Shown here in pieces: positions 56,421-64,000 of a DNA stretch of 64,000 nucleotides. The position numbers and the translations under genes were made by a program. The notes beneath the pieces are model-generated. The model had not been told where the DNA came from. It did not search any database and saw only the letters and a list, made by a program, of their open reading frames with translations. Source of the stretch: Plantago major (lineage: Eukaryota > Streptophyta > Magnoliopsida > Lamiales > Plantaginaceae); the NCBI GenBank assembly GCA_026545765.1, contig JAIFAC010000263.1:1-64000 (forward strand), in the 5' to 3' direction. Numbering within the stretch: the stretch's first letter is position 1; each line of letters starts with the position of its first letter.

Positions 56421-56983
56421 ACAAGAAAGTACTCTTGAATGATGATCTCTCGGATAGGTTCAAAGAACTAATGATTAAAGATTCTGAAAAAGGATCCTCA
56501 GAAGAAAACAATTCTATCATTCAAATAGAGGATGAGTCTGACGATGAAAAGCAACCTATGCTTAGTAACAACTAGATGACTCTACAACATGATGAAGAAT
56601 TTCCTATGAGAATTCCATAAATGGAACAGGTTACTGAGAACCTTCATCATGGAGAGGTATCTGAAAATGAGATTGCTGAAATGCAAGTCCCAGATATCTC
56701 TAACACTGAAAAAGTGTCAGATATCCATGGCATTTCCCATATGTCAGATATCTCAGATACTGCACAAGTATCTCATCAAGATCATATTGATTCACATTCA
56801 AATCAAAATGATATTGGTCCTACTAGTTCAAAACCCATTATGAAATGGATAAGAAATCATCCTGCAAAGGATGTGATTGGTCCCATAGACCAAGAAGTTA
56901 GAACTAGAAGAGCAATGGCTGAAAATGCAAATTGTCTCTATGGATGTTTCATCTCAAACATTGAACCAAAGACCATAGAATAA
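56421..56983 (+). pseudogene. Integrase-RT linker of E
   Basis: 56621-56983 is open for 120 codons: repeats of 'MQVPDISNTEKVSDIHGISHMSDISDTAQVSHQ', a Ser/Asp/Ile/His-rich repeat, then 'MKWIRNHPAKDVIGPIDQEVRTRRAMAENANCLYGCFISNIEPKTIE'. The repeat coincides with tandem DNA units 'cagatatctc' that also abound in the LTR. The end flows into RT with one stop (56981-56983). Confidence 0.65.
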
Positions 56984-57890
56984 GCATTAAAGGATCAAGA
57001 TTGGATCTCTGCAATGCAAGAAGAGTTGGATCAATTTGAGAGAAACAAAGTCTGGAAACTGGTTACATTTGTTGACGGAATATCTGTAATCGGAACCAAG
57101 TGGGTTTTCGTAAACAAATGAACGAAGTCCGTGAAATAACCGTAAACAAAGTTAGGTTGGTTGCCAGGATTCACCTGCATCAAGGATCGATTTTGATGAA
57201 TCTTATGCACCAGCTTGCAAGATCGATGCAATAAGACTTTTCTAGCCTTTGCACTTCATAATGAATTTACGCTTATCGATGGATGTCAAGAGTGAATTTC
57301 TAAATGGTGAACTTGTCGAGGAAGTCTATGTTGAGCAACCACCAGTTTTTAAGTTTCCTAAAGTAGGATGATCTATAAGCTTCGTAAAGCTCAGATGGGA
57401 AACAAGCTCCAAGAGCATGGTATGATACATCGCCGACACTACTCAAAGTGGTTTCAAGAAAGGAGATGTTGATAAAACACTCTTCACATCGAACCATGAT
57501 GGAAACTACTTTTAGTTCAAGTATATGTTGATGACATTATATTTGGATCTAAAGACAAGCAACTTTGTGAAGACTTTCATTGAACTCATGAAATGTAAAT
57601 TCGAGATGAGCATGATGTGATAATTGAATTAATTCCTTTTGCTTCAAGTCAATCAACTCAATGATGTAATATTCATTATTCAAACAAAGTATGCAAAGTA
57701 CATGCTCAACAAGTTTAATCTAAAGCCTTCTGAAAAGAATGCTAAGATACCAATGAGCATTGGAACCAAGATGACCTATACTGAATCTGATAAGAGTGTT
57801 GAAGAACACAAGTATAGGAAATTGATTGGTATCTATCGACTCACCGCAAGTAGACTCGATATTCAATATGCATTTGGAGTGTGCTAGATT
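56984..57890 (+). pseudogene. Reverse transcriptase of E
   Basis: 'LKDQDWISAMQEELDQFERNKVWKLV' (56986-57063), 'VIGTKWVF' (57085-57112), '[20 protein letters not shown]' (57285-57345), catalytic VYVDDIIFGS (57520-57549), and 'KNAKIPMSIGTKMTYTESDKSVEEHKYRKLIG' (57735-57825). More frame breaks than C at the start, fewer at the end. All core motifs are present. Confidence 0.82.
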
Positions 57891-57984
57891 TCGCATAAAT
57901 CCAATGCAATCACACTACAACATTGCTATGAAAATATCGAGGTATGTAAAAGGTAATCAGAAGTTGGATTGTGGTATCCAAAAG

Positions 57985-58456
57985 ATAGTGGATCGAGTTT
58001 GGTCTATTCAGATGTCGACTATGCGGATCATTGCTTGATAGAAAAGCACCTCAGAACTTGTCAATTTCGGTGCTAGATTGATATCTTCGTTCAAGAAGAA
58101 ACAAAACTCAATTGCCACATCTACCGCAGAGGTCAATATATTGTCACCGGATGTTGTGCTTCACAAATATTGTGGATACAACAACTCAGAGACTATGGAC
58201 TCAATGAAGAGAAAACTCCCATTTTCTGTGACAACACAAGTGCTATTGCCATAACTCAGAATCCTAAGTTTCATGCAAGAACAAAGCACATTGATGTTAG
58301 ACACCACTTCATCAGAGACCATATTGAAAAAGGCAATATAGAGATACTCAAGATTTGCATCAAGACCAACTTGCGTATATCTTCACTAAGCCACTACAAG
58401 AAAGTAGATTCTAGCCTTAAGACACGCCTTGGACTAATGGAGCTACCAAAGAACTG
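57985..58456 (+). pseudogene. RNase H of E
   Basis: The 58170-58457 stretch is open: 'QLRDYGLNEEKTPIFCDNTSAIAITQNPKFHARTKHIDVRHHFIRDHIEKGNIEI', ending 'LGLMELPKN' and stop at 58455-58457. The N-terminal part ('DADYADHCL.EKH', near 58013-58050) is frame-broken. Confidence 0.8.
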
Positions 58457-58639
58457 AAAAAGTTCAGATATCTGAAGAAGATATCAAAGGAGAGAGAAAA
58501 AAATTTGGAACGGGAATCCATAGAAGAGGTATCCGAACAGTATCCGTAAAAGAGGAATCGAACGGTATCCGTAAACCAAAGGCTAAAGGTAAAATGGCTA
58601 TTTGAAGATTTCTAAGACGGTACTCAGACATCTAGATCA

Positions 58640-58661
58640 CTCAAAGGAGGGGGGGGAAACA
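58640..58661 (+). promoter_or_regulatory. Internal purine tract after pol (E)
   Basis: AAAGGAGGGGGGGGAAAC, the counterpart of 30207-30226 in C, about 190 bases after the pol stop. The G run may be inflated by reading error. Confidence 0.45.
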
Positions 58662-59282
58662 CAAAATAGAATAGTACAACCTGCTCTACCAAATAACTAC
58701 TCTTGAAATTTGTATTATTTCTATCTTTGTGTAAAACTGTGAAAAGACAACAAGTATAAGATAGACTCTGATACAAACAGTATTCTCATTCACCCAAAAA
58801 CATGACTCAGATAGCTAATAGCCAACATTCATTAAATGGGCACAATTACAATTGTTGATTGTGATCATTGCTGAAGAAGCAATGGTGACCTTTGATGAAA
58901 TGGGCGATTGATCTTTACGGCAGAGATTAATTCTCGGTAAATAGTGGTCTGTTGAAATTCCAGCATGGCCCACTATGCATTTAATGCCGAACAAGCTTTT
59001 ACCCACGCATGTCTGCAATTCACAGATACATATATACAAAACCAATTTGTATGTATATGTTTGTCTGAATTACGTTGCTATATATATAGGATTTTGGCAA
59101 AAGAAATTACTTTCTTAATCTAACATAACATACGACTGCACAAGAATAGCAAGATTACCTTCTTCTATTTCTCTGCAAATCTCTTCAACCTCTGGAAATT
59201 TCTGTGAGTTTTTCTGCAAAGAATCACTAATATCTCACCCAAATATCTTTCAAACCTCGAAAAACTTACGCTATATAAAGAG
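58662..59282 (+). other. Post-pol leader of E with two TATA-like sites
   Basis: Non-coding; aligned with 1-517 and 30227-30835. TATATATATAGG at 59080-59092 and TATATAAAG at 59272-59280 precede ATG 59283. The word 'attgttgattgtgatcattgct' near 58850-58872 is an imperfect inverted pattern shared by all copies. Confidence 0.5.
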
Positions 59283-61087
59283 ATGGCTCCTAAACGTTCG
59301 TCGACCCAAAAATCCTAATCTTCTACCACTGGTACTGCTGAAAAGCAAGCACCAGAGTTGGACTTCAAATCATAGAATGATTTGGGGTGGTGCCATGATT
59401 GAGGAATACCTCACAGCTGCTGTTGAAAATCAAGCCGATAGAAAGCTGATACTTGACATGCTTGAAAAGGCAAAATCAAGTGGTTTTCTATCACTCTACC
59501 TAGTGGAATTTCTTCACTAGATGTGTTAGAATTCTACAATAACTCCAGGATTATATCCTGTGTTTCTGAAGGCACTGAAATAGTGTCTATAAAAACAAAG
59601 GTCCAGGGAAAGGAAATCCTTTTGGACTTAACAACTTTCTGTAAGTTGTTTGATCTTCAAAATCTTGGAAAGGATTTTGAAATAGACACCAAGGATGATG
59701 ATCTCCTTGAAGGTGTAAAACAGCTGTACAGTGTTGTGTGTGATCTTGCAAAATAAGAAACACCCACTGACTTCAAGCTTGTCGACATCGTAACCGCATA
59801 TCCGGTTCACTGGATGTGTCATGCATTCTTCACAGATGCTTTGATGGTCTACAAGGAGGTGCTGAATAGATAAGCCAAGAACGCTAGATGATGATGTTCT
59901 TATTGCAACAGCAAGACAAACGGCTGGAAAACCCTTTCAATTGGGGAAAGTACGCCTTTATGAAGTTTGTGAAGAAGATTCAAGGCTTTGAGCCTAAAAT
60001 CGCTAAGGGAATTACTGAGCCAAAGAACACAGTAAGCTATGGTCTAAAGATATGCTACTTGGAAAAGCTTGGCATTGAGCTCAGAGAAAAGGCTGACATA
60101 GCCAACAGTAACCTACTCTACAAATATGAGTATACGAACTTGATGAAAAAGGTTACTGGATCTCAGAAAGGTTCCAAGAAGCGAAAGACTGAAGAGGTAT
60201 CTGAGGGAAAAGTTGCTACCAAGAAGCCCAGAACTTCACCAAGAAATCACGGCAAATCAAGGCACACCCATTAAGGTTGTCAATTCCAGATACCGCTGTC
60301 GCCGATGAACTCATCAATGCTGCAAAAGAGGTATCGACTACTGAACAAGTAGACTCAGCAAGAGAAAGTGCTTTCAGAAATGTGAAGACTATTGCCGAAA
60401 GCCTTGCTGATGAACTCATAATTGCTGATAAAGAAAGTAGTGATAGATACCAAGCCCTATCTGCAGAAACCGCAGGAATTATGGACCAATCAGCCTAATG
60501 TCGATGAGAGCCCTAACGATGAAGATGATGAATTAGTCATCTCTCAAGTCCCGAAAAATCAAAGAGGGCTAAAGTTATCAAAAGTAATCGTGTAGAGGTA
60601 TCGAAGAAGAACCTAAACCACAAAGTGTCAACAAGCACTGCTTCAAAGGTTGCTGAAGAAGCAACAGAGTCCAAGGTCACAAGACAAATTACACCATCAG
60701 ACCAAGAAAGACTAAAGCATATTGAAGATGCTCTGATGAGTGATAACTTAGTGTCGAGGATACCGCCATCGCTTCAACACTCAACAAATTGCCTCGTGCA
60801 CAACAACCACAACAAATGATGTGGATACCCGAAATGGTACTTGAATTATAGATACCAAAGATCTTACATTGTCAAGAAAATCCGCAAAAGAGCAGTTCCC
60901 AACTCAATGAGAGGGACTGTCGAGACATCTACTCGTAATGATCAACTGGGAGGCAACCGAAGTCAGATACTCGTGAAAGGTCCGGCACCAAACTTTAAAC
61001 AAAGAAGTCAAATGGAACAACAAGACCAAAATATCAAGGGTCATAAGTTCCAGAGACCAATCACCTCGACACCGCTGTAGTCGAATG
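59283..61087 (+). pseudogene. Post-pol (envelope-position) ORF, N-terminal part, element E (cleanest copy)
   Basis: ATG at 59283, MAPKRSSTQKS. Later blocks are mostly clean: 59523-59756 ('LEFYNNSRIISC', 'LLDLTTFCKLFDLQNLGKDFEIDTKDDDLLEGVKQLYSVVCD'), 59888-60274 ('FMKFVKKIQGFEPKIAKGITEPKNT', 'YLEKLGIELREKADIANS', 'KKRKTEEVSEGKVATKKPR'), and 60277-60500 ('ADELINAAKEVSTTEQVDSARESA', 'ADELIIADKESSDRYQALSAETAG'). The last has internal ADEL(I)-type repeats at about 60300, 60405 and others. The C-terminal part to 61087 is Ser/Thr/Lys rich. Basic patch KKRKTEE looks like a nuclear signal; no transmembrane segment seen. Function unknown. Confidence 0.55.
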
Positions 61088-61157
61088 GTTTAACTCTCTA
61101 CTTGTGATAATTTGTGTTTATTAATCTTGTTAGTTAACAAAATTTCTTTGTTACAAG
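61088..61157 (+). other. Intron-like gap in post-pol gene (E)
   Basis: GTTTAACTCTCTAC...TTGTTACAAG, 70 bases, counterpart of the gaps in A and C; coding-like 'LNXKHETKRKLRSL' follows in a shifted frame. Confidence 0.35.
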
Positions 61158-61314
61158 CTGAATTAGAAACACGAGACCAAGAGGAAGCTGAGAAGCTTGT
61201 CTCAGAAACTGAGAAGGAGGCTTCCACACCCTCACAACTTAAGGAATCGAGCCCTGTACATGTGATAGAGAGTTCCTTAAGAAAATAATCTTCGTGATAT
61301 TCGTTGATACACTT

Positions 61315-62959
61315 TGTTGGTCCAGATAACGACAAAGTAAAAGACTAGAGGGGGGGTGAATAGTCTTTTTAAAACTTTTGTCGATAAACACAATTTCTCA
61401 GATATCTGTGAAGATATCTGATACTTAGATTCAGAGCACGGAAGACTTAAGATAGATAAGTGCGTAAATGCTAAAGTGTGTGTGTGTGTCAAATGTAAGT
61501 ACGTAAAAGTAAATAACATGCGTTAGTATAGTGGTATCTCGAGGTGGCGAATCCTCCAACTAATCCACTTCGGTCTTTCAGAGACCTAGAATTCACTAGA
61601 ATAGATAATCGAGTTCTCCTTACAAAAATCCTATTCTAAAATTCCTTAAATGTATGGTTCCCAACCAAATGTTCCGAGTTGTTCCCGGCTTTCAAATCAA
61701 GTACTTCCCGCATCGTAAACCTTTTTGAGTTATTCCCTAGCTTCCCAAGCTAAGTACTTCCTATACTCAATAACCTTGGAGTTATTCCTTAGTTTCACAA
61801 ATCAACTACTTCCTATACTCAATAACCTTGGAGTTATTCCCTGATTTTTCAAACTAAGTACTTCCTAGCACGCCAAAGTTGATGGTGTTGGTTTCGCTGA
61901 GTTGTCGATGAGCTTCTTTAATAACTTTTCGCTTAATCGATAGCTCGTGAATCAAGTATACTTAATACACTTTGCAATGTATGGTATCATGTTCTTTTAT
62001 CGACCCAAGTCTTAGATAACTGCTCAAGAGAATGAATCTTTATACTTGATCTTTGTTTCAACTCTTTCACAGATAGCTGTGCTTGTTTAGGATCAGGACA
62101 CTACTAAAGATCAAGAGCTTTGGTCGCAACAGAAAGCTTTGAGGATAAGTAAATTTCTTTGAGAGAGTAAGATGTTCAGTAAGTTCTGTGTTTCAGCGTC
62201 GTGTCTTCTCAAGCTGTCTAAGTGTTGATATTCATAGATGAATTTTAGTGCCGTTTGAATAGTATCCGTTAGCTCAAATTCAAACTATAGATATCTCGTA
62301 TAGTAATCAGAAAGGTGTTTTGTCTTCTTCGTATCGCCGCTGCTTTTGTTCAGACATCTTTGTCCGTGCATTAAATGCATTGTACTATACTTTTTGTCCT
62401 TTAGTGCCAACGGTACTATGCTTTGTATCAGAGACTAGTATTATCTGATTCTTTGCACGTCCTTATCTTCAATCTTCAGATACCACTTTTATTGAAACAA
62501 CTTTGTTTGCAATATATATATTCTTTTAAATGTGGTTAAAGCTCAAGGTATCTCGAGAATAGATATCTGGACACTTTCCTTGTTTTCAGATAGACTTTTC
62601 ATTTCTCGATATCTCTTGTGACAGCTTTGTTTAAAACTATTCGTGTCTTCAAGATATCCGCTAAGGTATCCAAAAACTGCTTCAAGAATCTTGTGCGCTT
62701 TCTTCAAGTCTTCAATGTCGCTGAGCTCGCTTGGATGTCTTCTTCTTGGTCTTCTCTTCATAAAATAAAAATTACATTTTGAGACCTAACATCCTATACA
62801 AGATTAGCTAGACTATCATACTTAGTGGGTTTCCTCTTTTACAATGTTCAAGTGAACCAAGAGTACTAATCACCTTTCTGAGACTAAGATAAGTCGTCAT
62901 GTTGCTGATCAAAATCTAAACAGATATTTCTGACAAAATATCTAACGAATTTCCTAACA
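61315..62959 (-). repeat. 3' LTR of F
   Basis: About 1.65 kb. Plus-strand start TGTTGGTCC, end CCTAACA. It has a TG run at 61479-61490, four hairpin units at about 61690-61870, and a degenerate TATA (complement TATGAATA at 62229-62236). Same subfamily as C ('cagatatttctgacaaaatatctaac' end). Confidence 0.88.
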
Positions 62960-62981
62960 AATTTCCCCCTTTTTGATCAGT
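62960..62981 (-). promoter_or_regulatory. Polypurine tract of F
   Basis: Complement reads TGATCAAAAAGGGGGAAATT next to the LTR, one more G and A than the other copies. Confidence 0.65.
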
Positions 62982-63319
62982 CAACGATGACTATCTGACC
63001 TATTCCAAATCTGGATGAGTGAACAATCCAACACTTAATCATTTCTTAAGATTTTTTCAATTCATTCAATTAAGTGCAGAAAGTAAACATCAACCAAATC
63101 ACAAGGTGTGATCTTTGCTGACAAGTTATCTTTTATAGAATACTATCTGAGAGTAAGTTCTTCAGATAAGTTACAAAGAGAGATTACAGAAAACTTCAAT
63201 ACATAAACCAAGTTTAGCTCAGTCAGCAAAAATACAAAAATACATAGTAAATTAGGACAACAGGAGTAACCAAGCTCCAAGTAAACATCCTAATAGACTA
63301 GTCTTCAAGTCTTCAGCAG
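62982..63319 (-). other. 3' untranslated part of F
   Basis: AT-rich, no coding sign, conserved with C 36216-36531 in reverse ('aaccaaatcacaaggtgtgatctttgctgacaag' near 63094-63126). Confidence 0.5.
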
Positions 63320-64000
63320 TAGTTCTATGGATCAGTCTGCAAATTTCCTATCTCCAAACCTTTTGATGTCATCAGAATAATCATAGAGAAGTGTTCTGAC
63401 GAGCATCTCAGTGTCTCTGGCAAATCCACAGACCTCTTTCAGGTTTTGGTAGGATTTTTCTCGACAAAATGTTTGACCCACGATATTTCTCCCCACTTCC
63501 CGTGCATGCTCTATTCGATATCCGAAAGCTTGAAGTATTCAGAGATAATCCTCGACATCCGATGTCACCTTGTCATTGATCTTCGCTAGATAGAACGACT
63601 TATAGGTTCCACAAATGAGTCTTGCTCTTGCTCGTTCTCGTGATATTCGTAATTCGTGCACATCATCCGCTTTCCATATGGACATTCATCGAGAGGTCCT
63701 TTCTCATGGCTTCAGCTTCTCGACAACTTCAAAATCCAACCAGTGCTTTAATGTGATTGGTGTTGATCAAGGTTGGCTTATCTTTTCTCCATGCCATAAG
63801 TTGTTTATGGATTGGTTCTGGAAATCTTGAATTTACCAGTAGATGCTTAAGTTCCAGAATCCAATAGCCATTTTTCTGATTGATGCACCTGTAGACAGAG
63901 GAATCATTGTCATACTTCACATACTCTATTTTGGCTTCTTCCGCCCGAGTGGAAGTCGACTTTGTCTTTGCTCACTCTCACTGCTCCTTCTCTGCCTTGA
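63320..64000 (-). pseudogene. Conserved C-terminal domain of post-pol region (F), partial
   Basis: Minus-strand open frame 63729-63920: 'YDNDSSVYRCINQKNGYWILELKHLLVNSRFPEPIHKQLMAWRKDKPTLINTNHIKALVGF', the clearest version of the first conserved block. The second block is frame-broken near 63350-63470 but includes 'LPKPERGLWICQRH' and 'SL*LF*WHQKV' type sequence in shifted frames. It is cut by the window end, so upstream parts are not seen. Confidence 0.55.

Larger units (their letters stand above)
50813..61314 (+). mobile_element. Element E: Sirevirus-like retrotransposon, 5' LTR to post-pol region
   Basis: Contains a 5' LTR, primer site, complete gag-pol region, leader and the N-terminal half of the post-pol gene, where element F cuts it at 61314/61315. 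It sits in the integrase zinc-finger region of D. It has the cleanest gag, protease and post-pol blocks in the window and was used as the reference for the other copies. Confidence 0.9.
61315..64000 (-). mobile_element. Element F: 3' end of a Sirevirus-like retrotransposon, minus strand
   Basis: Begins on the plus strand with the reversed 3' LTR end TGTTGGTCCAGATAACG, followed by the polypurine tract and the C-terminal part of the post-pol region, and runs off the window. It was inserted into the post-pol gene of E (break at 61314/61315; E expected 'atacacttgact', observed 'gatacactt' then the LTR). Confidence 0.88.

Noticed and set aside
58640..58661. 3' end of a short retroelement at the internal purine tract
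   Set aside because: No LTR follows; the leader and post-pol gene continue in the same way in C, D and E.

Overview
The window looks like a flowering-plant (probably eudicot) intergenic region built almost entirely from nested transposable elements. No host gene, tRNA or rRNA gene was recognised. The organism call rests on plant-type Ty1/copia elements of Sirevirus-like layout, a Ty3/gypsy element of Tat-like layout (extra RNase H domain, long antisense region after integrase) and a CACTA DNA transposon. The species cannot be named from this sequence.

The scaffold is one old Ty1/copia element, H (plus strand). Its integrase, reverse transcriptase (RT) and RNase H reading frame can be followed in three pieces: 7746-8987, 22601-22663 and 38121-38739. 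Four other elements have landed in it. Element A (1-7745, plus) is the 3' part of a Sirevirus-like element. Element G (8988-22595, minus) is a complete 13.6-kb gypsy element with a perfect 5-bp target duplication. Element C (22664-38120, plus) is a complete, very long (15.5-kb) Sirevirus-like element with both LTRs. Element D (38740-50812, minus) is another Sirevirus-like element. D is itself broken by a CACTA transposon (44232-48350) and by Sirevirus-like element E (50813-61314, plus). E is broken by Sirevirus-like element F (61315-64000, minus). E, C and D together show the whole family plan: LTR, initiator-Met-type primer site, gag with zinc knuckle and coiled coil, protease, integrase, RT, RNase H, a purine tract, then an unusually long post-pol region with several conserved ORFs, a second polypurine tract and the 3' LTR.

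The post-pol region is about 6.5 kb in C. It is shared by all five Sirevirus-like copies (A, C, D, E, F), carries TATA-like sites just before its first ATG and intron-like GT...AG gaps, and ends in a conserved domain I cannot name. G carries, between integrase and its 3' LTR, a plus-strand (antisense) region with its own TATA boxes and splice-like signals. These two regions are the best candidates for little-described biology here.

Copies differ from one another in a systematic, non-natural way: CAG/CTG in one copy is CGT, CCG or CG in another, often with a frameshift, while other blocks are clean. I think much of the apparent decay is sequencing or consensus error at methylated CHG sites, so frameshifts and stops should be read with caution. 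All coding calls are marked pseudogene or fragment for this reason. No copy has an intact full-length gag-pol as printed.
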